Source of the DNA: NCED01 sp035493955 | GTDB lineage: Bacteria; Pseudomonadota; Alphaproteobacteria; Caulobacterales; Caulobacteraceae | Assembly (NCBI GenBank): GCA_035493955.1 | Contig: DATJHI010000040.1 | Span: 62,001 to 126,000 of the forward strand | Direction of reading: 5' to 3' | Length of the DNA: 64,000 nucleotides | Shown: in pieces, positions 45,009 through 53,141 of the stretch | How positions within the stretch are numbered: the first letter of the stretch is position 1 | Layout of the letters: every line of letters starts with the position of its first letter | The notes under the pieces: model-generated | Database searches by the model: none | What the model was told of the DNA's origin: nothing | Seen by the model: only the letters and a program-made list of their open reading frames with translations | Made by a program: the position numbers and the translations under genes

Positions 45009-45571
45009 GCGCTTCTCGTCTCCACTTTGGAAATAGGATGAGTGAAACGCCGTTACATACAACTGTAGAGCGACCGTGCGGGGCGGCCGGGACCCTAGTG
45101 ACGCCATCGGCTCCGAACAAACCGATCAAGCCCGACCTGACGCGATGCTGTTCCTGATCCTCCGGAACCGGCACACGCACCCGCTCGCGTCAACTGAAGC
45201 GACAGAGTAGAAACGCGAAAGCCTCAAAGGCTACTGGTTGGCGACACAAGCACTCTAACTGGGCAGAACAGGACTAGCCCAACTACAGCTCGGCAAACAC
45301 CTTCAGCAAAGGTTCTCTGCACGGACTAAGGCGCGCTTTTACCAATCGTTAACAACCTTGCCTCCGGCCCGCGGCGATTGTCAATCTCCCGCGGTGTGCA
45401 GTGCACAAGATTCGCTAGGCGCCCAGCGACTGGGCGCGGGGCGACATCCGCCCCCAGACGTAAGGCTGTGACGGACTCGGTTCGCGGCGCCCCCTCTCGA
45501 AACTCGTCGGAAGCGGCCGACCGGATGCGCGCCTTTCACCCAAGGCTCATCGACAGCCAGAGCCCGCGAAT
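45009..45571. other. Intergenic stretch between the glycan genes and the aromatic island
   Basis: The 563 bp contain no convincing gene. They hold two palindromic elements (45395-45407 and 45419-45437) and the presumed promoter of the 2OG oxygenase at the left end. This is also the 3' boundary of the catabolic operon that ends at 45572. Confidence 0.55.
45395..45437. repeat. Two adjacent palindromes at the island boundary
   Basis: TGTGCA-G-TGCACA (45395-45407) is a perfect 13-bp palindrome, and GCGCCCAG-CGA-CTGGGCGC (45419-45437) is a perfect 8-bp hairpin. The first resembles a protein-binding site. The second could be the operon terminator, but it has no T run. Confidence 0.5.
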
Positions 45572-47017
45572 TCAGAACGGATAATGCGGCTCCCGACCCT
45601 CGATGGTCAGCCAGCGGACATTGGTGAAGGCGTTTATGCCCGCGGCGCCGCCGAACTTTCCGTAACCGCTCGCCTTGACGCCGCCGAACGGGACCGTGGC
45701 TTCGTCCTGAACCGTCGGGCCGTTGACGTGGCAGATGCCGCTTTCGATCCGACGGGCTATGGCGAGGGCGCGCGATACGTCGCGACTGTAGACAGAGGCG
45801 GAAAGGCCGTAGTCGGTGTCGTTGGCGATGCGGATTGCGTCTTCATCGTCCTGGGACCGCACAATGCAGGCGACGGGACCAAAGGTCTCCTCGTAGTAGA
45901 TCCGCATGTCCGGGGTCACGAAATCGAGCACGGTCGCATCCATGATCGTGCCCTGACGCTTGCCGCCGGAAAGACGTTTGGCGCCTTTCGCGACCGCATC
46001 GTCGATAAGCTGATCGACACGATCGGCCGCATCCAGTCCGATCAGGGAGCCGAGAGGCGCATTGCTGGTCCGCGGGTCTCCGGCCGTCAAGGTGCGGGCC
46101 TTGGCAGCGAAGTTTTCCGCGAAGACGTCGGCGACGCGGCGATCGACAATGACGCGCTCGGTGGACATGCAGATCTGGCCCTGGTGCATGAACGCCCCGA
46201 AGGCCGCGGCGCGCACCGCCGCGCCAAGATCGGCGTCCTCAAGCACCAGTAGAGGCGCCTTGCCGCCCAGTTCGAGCAGCACCGGCTTGAGATGGCGAGC
46301 CGCCTCCACCGCGATGATCCGGCCCGTGTGGCTCGAGCCGGTGAAATTGACGTGCCGCACGGCCTTGTGGGCGATCAGGGTGGACACGACCGACGCGGCG
46401 TCCTCCGGGGCATTGATGAGCACGTTCACGGTCCCCGGCGGAAAGCCGGCGGCGACGAGGACGTCGCCGAGCAGTCTATGGGTCGCGGGGCACAGCTCGG
46501 AGGCCTTGAGCACGACGGTATTTCCGCAGGCGAGCGGCCAGATGATCGATCGCATGCCGAGGATCAGCGGCGCATTCCACGGGGCGATGGCCAGGCAGAC
46601 GCCCATGGGCTCGCGCACGGCCAGCGAAAGGCAGTCCGGCTTGTCGGTCGCAAGGACCTCCCCCGCAAACGAGGTCGTTATCGCCGCCGCCTCGCGCATG
46701 ATGTTTTCGGTGAGCCGGACGTTGAATCGCGACCAGGCCTCCGAGGCGCCGGTCTCCCCCATCATCGCCGCGACAAGCTCGTCGGCCCAGTCCTTCACCA
46801 GGTCCGCCGCCCGCGAGATGAGTTCCCGGCGCCCGTTGGGGGTGGTCCGCGACCATTCCGGAAAGGCCGCCGCCGCGGCGTCGGCGGCGGCGGCGGCGTC
46901 CGCAGGCGTTGCCGCCGAGGCCACCGTGACAAGGTCTCCCGTGACCGGGTGACGGCGCTCGAAGGTCCGCGGCGTGGCGAACGGCTTTCCGTCGATCAGA
47001 AGTGTTGCGTCGGACAT
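45572..47017 (-). CDS. Aromatic aldehyde dehydrogenase (benzaldehyde/vanillin/salicylaldehyde type)
   Basis: A 481-residue NAD(P)-dependent aldehyde dehydrogenase. The catalytic Cys283 lies in HQGQICMSTERV, the general base Glu in LLELGGKAPLLVLEDADL, and the cofactor motif in VNFTGSSHTGR. The combination MSTERV with the C-terminal FGGVKASGYGKFGG is typical of vanillin and salicylaldehyde dehydrogenases. The ATG at 47017 follows GGGGAG. Placed directly after benzoylformate decarboxylase, it should oxidise the aromatic aldehyde formed there to a benzoate. It is the last gene of the operon that runs from 54836. Confidence 0.9.
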   Translation of the reverse strand: MSDATLLIDGKPFATPRTFERRHPVTGDLVTVASAATPADAAAAADAAAAAFPEWSRTTPNGRRELISRAADLVKDWADELVAAMMGETGASEAWSRFNVRLTENIMREAAAITTSFAGEVLATDKPDCLSLAVREPMGVCLAIAPWNAPLILGMRSIIWPLACGNTVVLKASELCPATHRLLGDVLVAAGFPPGTVNVLINAPEDAASVVSTLIAHKAVRHVNFTGSSHTGRIIAVEAARHLKPVLLELGGKAPLLVLEDADLGAAVRAAAFGAFMHQGQICMSTERVIVDRRVADVFAENFAAKARTLTAGDPRTSNAPLGSLIGLDAADRVDQLIDDAVAKGAKRLSGGKRQGTIMDATVLDFVTPDMRIYYEETFGPVACIVRSQDDEDAIRIANDTDYGLSASVYSRDVSRALAIARRIESGICHVNGPTVQDEATVPFGGVKASGYGKFGGAAGINAFTNVRWLTIEGREPHYPF

Positions 47018-47058
47018 GTTTTCTCCCCGGTGCTTGATTGCTGACTGAAGCCGGTCAG

Positions 47059-48678
47059 TTAGGCATCGGCCTGTTTGTCATAGAGATGGGCGATCTTTGG
47101 GTCGACCTCGACTTCGATGAGCCAGGGCCCCCGCGCCGCGCACGCCTCGCGCAGGGCGTCCTTCAGGTCATCGCCGCGGCTGATCCGACGCCCCGGGCAA
47201 CCCAGGGCCGCGGCCAGTTGAACGTAGTCCATGCCGGGGAGGTCGATCCCAGGAGGACTGCGCACGCCGAGGACCTCGCTGAAGGCCCGCATGGCGCCGT
47301 AGCCGCCGTTGTTCACCAGAACGATCGTGATCGGCAGACCATGCTGCGCCGCTGTCCAGACGCTCTGGAACGAGTACATGGCGGAGCCGTCGCCCACGAC
47401 GCAGACGACGCGTCTCGTCTGGTCGGCCAGGGCGAAACCCACGGCCGCGGGCAATCCGAAGCCCAGTCCGCCGCTGGCCATCGTATAGAACGAGTTGGGC
47501 CGCTCGAACGGCAGATGGCCCTGCATGGCGGGACGATGGGAAGGCGCTTCCTCGACCACGATGCTGCGTTCCGGCAGGACCTCCGACAGGGCGTGCAGAA
47601 GGTATTCCGCCCGGATCGGCGTGTCCGCCTCGGGGACCGCCGGCATCGCGCGAAGGGGCGGCGGCGTCCGCTTGCGGGCCTCGATCATGCCGAGCAGGGT
47701 CGGCAAACCCAGGCGCAGACTGCCCACGATGCTGGCGCCGGTCGCCGACCGGGCCGCCGCGGTCGGATCGTCGGTGATCTGAAAAATCGGCGTCCCGCCC
47801 TGCAACAGTTCGCATTCGCCGCCGACATGGAAGGTGAAGACCGGAGCCCCGAGCACAAGGATCGTATCGTAGGCTTTCAAAGCGTCGTTCACCGGCCGGG
47901 GCGCCGCCGGCAGGAATCCCTGGAACAACGGGTGGCGTTCGGGGAAGCTGGCGCGGCTGGAGAACGGCGCGGTCCACACCGCCGCGCCCGTCGCCTCCGC
48001 CAACGCTATGGTTTCGGACCAGACGTTTTCCTGATCGATCTGCGGCCCCACGACGATGACCGGGCGCTCGCTGCGATTGAGGGCTTCGGCCACCTGTTTC
48101 AACAAGCCGGGATCGGGGGCGACGTCGCGGCTGACCGTCCTGATCTGCGGCGCCTCGACCGGCACGTTCCAGTCGTCGATCGGGATCGACACGAAGGTCG
48201 GGCCGCAGGGCTTCTGCATGGCCGTGTGATAGGCCCGCGCGATGGCCGCCGGCACGTCTTCGGCGCGGGCCGGCTCGCAGCTCCACTTCACATAAGGCTT
48301 GGGAAACTCCGTCGCCTGCTCGGCAAACAGATAGGGGTGCATCGGCAGGAGGTCGCGGATCTGCTGGCCCGCGGTGATGACCATCGGCGTCTGGTTGCGG
48401 AACGCCGTATAGATGTTGCCCAGAGCATGGCCGACGCCGGCCGCCGCATGCAGGTTCACGAAGGCGGCGTTGCCGGTGGCTTGGGCGTAGCCGTCAGCCA
48501 TGGCGATGACGGAGGATTCCTGCAGGCCGAGCACATAGCGCACGTCATTCGGCCAGTCGCTCAGGAAAGGCAGTTCGGTGGAGCCGGGATTCCCAAAGAC
48601 GGTGTCGATGCCGAAGCTGCGCAGAAGGTCGAACGTGGCGTTTTTCACCGTCTTCGCAGGAAGGGAACCGTCGCTCAT
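47059..48678 (-). CDS. mdlC: Benzoylformate decarboxylase (ThDP-dependent)
   Basis: This enzyme decarboxylates aryl-glyoxylates such as benzoylformate to aromatic aldehydes in mandelate catabolism. The 539-residue protein begins with VFGNPGSTELPFLSDWP, a benzoylformate-decarboxylase signature. Active-site residues known from Pseudomonas putida BFD are present: Ser33, Glu54 (GLQESSV), His77 (NLHAAAG) and the His in FTFHVGG. The ThDP site is GDGSAMYSFQS...VNNGGYG. The ring substituent of the true substrate is not predictable. A D-2-hydroxyacid dehydrogenase at the right edge might supply its 2-oxo acid. Confidence 0.92.
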   Translation of the reverse strand: MSDGSLPAKTVKNATFDLLRSFGIDTVFGNPGSTELPFLSDWPNDVRYVLGLQESSVIAMADGYAQATGNAAFVNLHAAAGVGHALGNIYTAFRNQTPMVITAGQQIRDLLPMHPYLFAEQATEFPKPYVKWSCEPARAEDVPAAIARAYHTAMQKPCGPTFVSIPIDDWNVPVEAPQIRTVSRDVAPDPGLLKQVAEALNRSERPVIVVGPQIDQENVWSETIALAEATGAAVWTAPFSSRASFPERHPLFQGFLPAAPRPVNDALKAYDTILVLGAPVFTFHVGGECELLQGGTPIFQITDDPTAAARSATGASIVGSLRLGLPTLLGMIEARKRTPPPLRAMPAVPEADTPIRAEYLLHALSEVLPERSIVVEEAPSHRPAMQGHLPFERPNSFYTMASGGLGFGLPAAVGFALADQTRRVVCVVGDGSAMYSFQSVWTAAQHGLPITIVLVNNGGYGAMRAFSEVLGVRSPPGIDLPGMDYVQLAAALGCPGRRISRGDDLKDALREACAARGPWLIEVEVDPKIAHLYDKQADA

Positions 48679-48780
48679 TTTCTGCAGCCGTCCTTTGGTG
48701 TCGGCGCCGGGGGCTCAGGAAGCGGCGCAGGCGCTTTCTAACGTCCCTCCCACGCCCCGCATAGGGGGCCGCACAGGCCC

Positions 48781-49335
48781 CTAGGCCGCGGCGTCGTGCA
48801 GCGAGAAAGCGATGACGCAGTCACGCGACGAACGGTTGCTCCAGGCGTGGTTCGTGCCGCGTTGCACTACGGTGTCGCCCTGCGAGAGATGGACCTCTTC
48901 ACTGTCGAGCACGAGGGTGATCTCGCCTTCGAGGACGATGCAGAAGTCGAGGGTGCTGGTCTTCTGCATGTAGGGGTGCGGCGCCGAAGCCCCATAGGTC
49001 GACGCTCCAGGCGAACCCATGGCCTGGAAGAACGCCGCGACCTCCGCCGCGCCGATCTTGCCTCGATAGGAGGCGTCCGGGGGGAAAGTGACGATGCGGC
49101 AGACCGAGCCGTTCGGCGGCGGCTCGATCGTGTGCGGCAGGGTCAAGGTCTCGCGCACCCCCTTGATCCGCGCCGGGGTGGCGTCGGTGACCCAGATCCG
49201 TGTCGACACATAGCCGGGCCGCGCCGGGTCGGTGCGCACGTCGGGCGAGGGCCCGTCCATCAGCCGCCGCGACGACATGCCGGTCTCATCGTCGATCGTC
49301 ACGATGCGGCGCACCGGCTGGATTTCTGAAGCCAT
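48781..49335 (-). CDS. Single-domain cupin protein (A)
   Basis: A 184-residue cupin of the group with an HxTx[ST]xD[YF] first motif. Here the motif reads MQKTSTLDF, so the usual His is Gln, though His residues remain in PHPYM and in the second motif RGTNHAWSN. The beta-barrel part is LDFCIVLEGEITLVLDSEEVHLSQGDTVV. Members occur in aromatic and hydroxy-acid pathways, often unassigned. It follows a second cupin by 30 bp. The N-terminal VRRIVTIDDETGMSSRRLMD matches the neighbour's VRRVVTGNDEHGRSRVLFD pattern, showing common origin. Confidence 0.82.
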   Translation of the reverse strand: MASEIQPVRRIVTIDDETGMSSRRLMDGPSPDVRTDPARPGYVSTRIWVTDATPARIKGVRETLTLPHTIEPPPNGSVCRIVTFPPDASYRGKIGAAEVAAFFQAMGSPGASTYGASAPHPYMQKTSTLDFCIVLEGEITLVLDSEEVHLSQGDTVVQRGTNHAWSNRSSRDCVIAFSLHDAAA

Positions 49336-49365
49336 CCTCTTCCTCTTGAAGTCTTGATCGCGGGT

Positions 49366-49923
49366 TCAGCCGGTGAAGGTTCCGCCCATCATGATGAAAG
49401 CCATGCTGCTTTCGCTGTCCGGGTTGGTCCAGCCGTGCCAGTTGCCGAGCTGCACGACGACGTCGCCGGGGCGCATGACGAACCGGCCCTCGTCGAGGAT
49501 CAGCACCCGCTCGCCAGAGAGGACGATGCCGTAGTCGACGCTCTCGGATTTGTGGATCGGCGAGCTGAAGGCGTTCTGGCCGCCCCGGTACCAGGCGCCG
49601 CCGGGGCCCTGGCTCGGCGTCTGCAGCGGGGCCGCGCCCGGATCCTTGGCGGGGTCGTAGTCCGGCGGGCGGGCCGGAGACTGGACGATGCGCAGGTGCC
49701 CTCCCCCATGGGGCGGCTCGAAGTTGTAGGGCAAAGCACCGTCGTCACGATCGCCGGAGATTGGCGCAGGGCTGGTCTTCCAGACCCAGAGGTCGGTCAT
49801 GAAGGTGCCGCCGGTTCCGATCGCCTTGACGTTCGGGGCCGCGCTGTCGAAGAGGACCCGCGACCGGCCATGCTCGTCATTGCCGGTGACCACCCGCCGG
49901 ATCGGCCTGGCTCCCTGCGCCAT
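49366..49923 (-). CDS. Single-domain cupin protein (B)
   Basis: A 185-residue paralogue of the next cupin. The first motif is IHKSESVDYGIVLSGERVLI with the His kept, and the second is VVQLGNWHGWTNPDSE. The N-terminal half (RRVVTGNDEHGRSRVLFDSA) is shared with cupin A. The ATG at 49923 follows GGGAGG and lies one base after the MFS transporter stop. It may be the active partner of the pair, for example as a metal-dependent dioxygenase, isomerase or decarboxylase; the reaction cannot be read from the sequence. Confidence 0.82.
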   Translation of the reverse strand: MAQGARPIRRVVTGNDEHGRSRVLFDSAAPNVKAIGTGGTFMTDLWVWKTSPAPISGDRDDGALPYNFEPPHGGGHLRIVQSPARPPDYDPAKDPGAAPLQTPSQGPGGAWYRGGQNAFSSPIHKSESVDYGIVLSGERVLILDEGRFVMRPGDVVVQLGNWHGWTNPDSESSMAFIMMGGTFTG

Positions 49924-49924
49924 G

Positions 49925-51259
49925 TCAATTTCCTCCCAAGGGGTTGGCTTCGGCGACCTTGTCGGTCTGGGCGTCTTTTCGCCCCTTCGCCGCACTGATG
50001 AAATAGATCGGGATCAGCAGCGCCGCCCCGAGCACGGTCACCAGAGCGACCGCATAAAGCGCCATGGTGAAGGAGCCCGTCTCCTGCCGGATGACGCCGA
50101 TGATGCTCGATCCGAAGAAGCCGGAGAAGTTGCCGAACAGATTGAGCAGCGCATATCCCCCCGCCGCCGCGGCGCCGGTGAGGAAGGTCATGGGGACCGT
50201 CCAGAAGACGCCGTGGGCGCCGCCCAGTCCGACGCCGGTAAACACCAACCCAAGCAGGCTGAGCCACGGATTGCTGACCGAAAAGGCGAAGAACAGGCCA
50301 AAGGCGACCAGCATCATCGCCCCGCCGAGATGCCAGAAGCGCTCCCGCGTGCGGTCCGAGTGCCAGGTATTGGCGAAGAGGCCTATCATCGCGCCGATCC
50401 ACGGGAGCGATGACAGGGCCCCGATCTCGACGTCGGAAAGACCCGCGCTCCCCACCTGCTTGATCGCCAGAGGCAGCCAATAGGTGATGGCGTAGAAGCC
50501 GAGCAGCACGGCGAACCAGACGCCGACCAGCAGCCAGACGCGCAGGTTGGTCATGGCGGCGCGGAAGGTCGAGGCGCCATGGCGCTTGATCTGGGCCTGA
50601 TCGTTGGCCAGTTCGGCGTTGAGCCAGCTGCGTTGCTCCGGCGAGAGGAACGTCGCCTCATCCGGATTGTTCGGCAGGTAGAACCAGATGACGATCCCGA
50701 TCAGGGCCGCGGGCGCGCCCTCGATCAGGAACATCCACTGCCAGCCCGCAAGGCCGCCGACGGGATGTTCGATCAGCCAGCCGGAAATCGGGCCCGAAAA
50801 GATCGCGGTCAGGGAGATCGCCAGCGTGTTGACCGCTGTGGCGCGGGCCCGCGACTCGTGCGGCATCCAGCTGCCGAACAGATAGATCACGGCCCCGGCG
50901 AAGCCGGCCTCGGCGCAGCCGATCAGGAAGCGCATGACATAGAACGACATGGGATCATGGATCAGCGCCATGCCGGCGCCGACCACGCCCCAGATCACCA
51001 GGGTCACGGCGAGGAACTGGCGCACGCCAAAGCGCTCGAAGGCGAGGCTGTTGGGAATCTGGAAGATCGAATAGCCGACGAAGAACATCGAGACGCCGAA
51101 GCCGAAGATCACCGGCGAGAACCCCAACTGGTCGTTCATCTGCAGCGCCGCGTAGCCGACGTTGGTGCGATCGATCGAATTGAAGATGCAGGGGATCAAC
51201 ATGAACCAGAGAATGCGCCGCCGGACCAACCGGATGGTGCTGCGTCTGAGGTCGTCCAC
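49925..51259 (-). CDS. MFS transporter, anion:cation symporter (phthalate permease-like) family
   Basis: A 444-residue, 12-helix major facilitator. The N-terminal RILWFMLIPCIFNSIDRTNVGYAAL and the segment QIPNSLAFERFGVRQFLAVT are characteristic of the ACS family, which imports organic acids such as phthalate, 4-hydroxyphenylacetate, tartrate or glucarate. A cytoplasmic loop separates helices 6 and 7 (IWFYLPNNPDEATFLSPEQR is a hallmark). The GTG at 51259 follows GGGAGG. It is the likely importer of the substrate of the surrounding operon. Confidence 0.9.
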   Translation of the reverse strand: MDDLRRSTIRLVRRRILWFMLIPCIFNSIDRTNVGYAALQMNDQLGFSPVIFGFGVSMFFVGYSIFQIPNSLAFERFGVRQFLAVTLVIWGVVGAGMALIHDPMSFYVMRFLIGCAEAGFAGAVIYLFGSWMPHESRARATAVNTLAISLTAIFSGPISGWLIEHPVGGLAGWQWMFLIEGAPAALIGIVIWFYLPNNPDEATFLSPEQRSWLNAELANDQAQIKRHGASTFRAAMTNLRVWLLVGVWFAVLLGFYAITYWLPLAIKQVGSAGLSDVEIGALSSLPWIGAMIGLFANTWHSDRTRERFWHLGGAMMLVAFGLFFAFSVSNPWLSLLGLVFTGVGLGGAHGVFWTVPMTFLTGAAAAGGYALLNLFGNFSGFFGSSIIGVIRQETGSFTMALYAVALVTVLGAALLIPIYFISAAKGRKDAQTDKVAEANPLGGN

Positions 51260-51331
51260 GTCGTTTCCTCCCGCTCGTTTTCTCTGGCGCCGGCTATTGT
51301 TTTTGTTGGCGCCGCATCGCGTCCAGGGCTC

Positions 51332-52234
51332 TCAGGTGAACCTGTCGTAACCCCGCCGTGTCGTCCGTTCGGCGCACAAGAGATGCCCGCCCGCGGTGGT
51401 CAGATAGAGACTGTCGAGCCCAGCGCCCCCGAACTGGCACCGCTGCGGCAGGTCGTCCGGCAGCGGATGGGTCTCGAGCACCGCCCCGCTGGGCGAGAAG
51501 ACGTAAAGCATGGGCCCCGGGCCGCTGCGTCGCCAGCCGGCGCAGGCGACGATATTGCCGTCGGCGTCGAGGCACATCCCTTCGATGCCGCGGTGTGGCC
51601 CGCGGTGGTCGCGGCCGAAGGTATGAAGGACGGTGAAGGCGCCCAGGCGCCCATCTTCGCCGACCGGATAGGCGCGCAGCTCCCGCGTCGCAGCGCCGGC
51701 GTCGCCTTCGGCGACGTAAAGGGTCTTCTCGTCCGGCGACAACAGCACCGCGCGAGGGGCGGCGGTGTCGAAGCTCTTGCGCTCGAGCACCCATTGGTGG
51801 GCCCCGTTGCGCTGGAGGCAGAGCACCGAGGCGTGGTCGAGCGGCGCAAAGAGCTGCGGCCCGAAGGCCGGCATCGGATTGTAGGGGTCGGCGAACCAGA
51901 TCGCGCCGCTGCGCGCGACCGTCAGGTCCGAGGGGAAATTGTGGTGGCGGCCGGCGAGCTTCGTGGCGGTGACCGTCGCTGAACCGTCGGCCAGGAACTG
52001 GATCACCCGGCGGCTGCCTTCCTGGCAGCCGTAAAGGCGGCGTTCGGGTCCGAAGGCGATGCCGTTGGTGCGGTTGGTGTAGCGCCGGATCTCCGTGGCC
52101 GCCTTTGTCGCCGGGTCGAAGCTGAGCAGGCGCGCCTCGCCGACCGCTGCGAAGATCACCGCCGTCCCGTCCCACGCCACCCCGCCGACGCCCCCTTCAT
52201 AGGGGCCCGCGACGCGCTCGAAATGCCAGGCCAT
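51332..52234 (-). CDS. SMP-30/gluconolactonase-like protein (A)
   Basis: A 300-residue six-bladed propeller of the SMP-30/gluconolactonase/LRE family. The ATG at 52234 follows AGGGAGAG. Recognisable blades include TNGIAFGPERRLYGCQEGSR, HNFPSDLTVARSGAIWFADP and GIEGMCLDADGNIVACAGWR, which supply the Asn and Asp metal ligands. The usual N-terminal EGPxW Glu motif is not obvious (GGVGGVAWDG instead), so activity may differ from paralogue B. A lactonase here would open a sugar- or muconolactone-type intermediate. Confidence 0.85.
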   Translation of the reverse strand: MAWHFERVAGPYEGGVGGVAWDGTAVIFAAVGEARLLSFDPATKAATEIRRYTNRTNGIAFGPERRLYGCQEGSRRVIQFLADGSATVTATKLAGRHHNFPSDLTVARSGAIWFADPYNPMPAFGPQLFAPLDHASVLCLQRNGAHQWVLERKSFDTAAPRAVLLSPDEKTLYVAEGDAGAATRELRAYPVGEDGRLGAFTVLHTFGRDHRGPHRGIEGMCLDADGNIVACAGWRRSGPGPMLYVFSPSGAVLETHPLPDDLPQRCQFGGAGLDSLYLTTAGGHLLCAERTTRRGYDRFT

Positions 52235-52245
52235 GCGGGCTCTCC

Positions 52246-53139
52246 CTACCGGACCGGAACGCCGGGGATCTTGACCCGGGTGCGATAGACCGTGTTCACC
52301 GTAGTCACGTAGAGCGAACGCCAGTCGTCGTCCCCCCACGCCATGTTGGTGCAGTTTCCGGGGATGCGCAGGCGGCCGAGCAGGAGCCCGTCGGGCCCGA
52401 TGACGTGGACCCCTGCCGGCCCGGTGCAATACAGATTGCCGGCCTGGTCGACCTTCATGCCGTCGGCATGGCCGAACTCGTCGCCCTGCAGTTCATAGAA
52501 CATGCGGCCCGGGCCGATGCTCCCGTCGGAACGCACGTCGAAGACCCGCACAAACGCCTTGCGGGTGTCGTTGACGTAGAGCCGCTTCTCGTCAGGCGAG
52601 AAGACGATGCCGTTGGGATAGACGCAGTCGGCGATGACCAGCTCAAGTTCGCCGCCGCCGGGAGGAATGCGGTAGACGCCCTGGAAATCCAGATAGCGCT
52701 GGATGTCCTCGCCCTCCATGCCGGGGATGAACATGCCGCCAGCGGTGTCGGTGAAATAGATCGAACCGTCCGAACGGACGACGAGGTCGTTCGGCGTATT
52801 GATCTTCTTGCCCTGGTAGTACGAGGCGAGGGTGACGAGGGAGCCGTCGGCTTCACGGCGCCAGACCTTGCGGGCCGACCAGCCGGCGACGAGCAGGCGG
52901 CCCTCGTGATCCAGGGTCATGCCGTTGGCGTGGCCGGACGGCCGGATGACCGCCGTGGCGCCGACCCCAGGCGCCCAGTTCCAGATCGTGTCGCCGACGA
53001 TGTCGACGAAATAGAGGCTGTTGCTGCGCTTGTCCCAGACCGGCCCCTCGCCGAACTGGAGGCCGCCGAAGACCTGCACCAGGGGCGGATCGGGATCGAC
53101 GACGTCCCGCATGCCGGGCGCGAAGAAATCGACGTCCAT
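52246..53139 (-). CDS. SMP-30/gluconolactonase-like protein (B)
   Basis: A 297-residue SMP-30-family lactonase with the full metal-site set: Glu in QFGEGPVWD, Asn in INTPNDLVVRSDGSIYFTDT, and VYPNGIVFSPDEKRLYVNDT and HADGMKVDQAGNLYCTGPAG for the third blade and catalytic Asp. It resembles gluconolactonases and related hydrolases. The start lies 2 bp after the ThDP gene stop, and the next gene follows by 11 bp, so translation is probably coupled. Two divergent SMP-30 copies in one aromatic operon are unusual. Confidence 0.88.
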   Translation of the reverse strand: MDVDFFAPGMRDVVDPDPPLVQVFGGLQFGEGPVWDKRSNSLYFVDIVGDTIWNWAPGVGATAVIRPSGHANGMTLDHEGRLLVAGWSARKVWRREADGSLVTLASYYQGKKINTPNDLVVRSDGSIYFTDTAGGMFIPGMEGEDIQRYLDFQGVYRIPPGGGELELVIADCVYPNGIVFSPDEKRLYVNDTRKAFVRVFDVRSDGSIGPGRMFYELQGDEFGHADGMKVDQAGNLYCTGPAGVHVIGPDGLLLGRLRIPGNCTNMAWGDDDWRSLYVTTVNTVYRTRVKIPGVPVR

Positions 53140-53141
53140 CG

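Noticed and set aside
45378..45584. A 68-codon plus-strand frame in the boundary gap
   Set aside because: It has no ribosome site or recognisable features and overlaps the palindromes and the ALDH stop.
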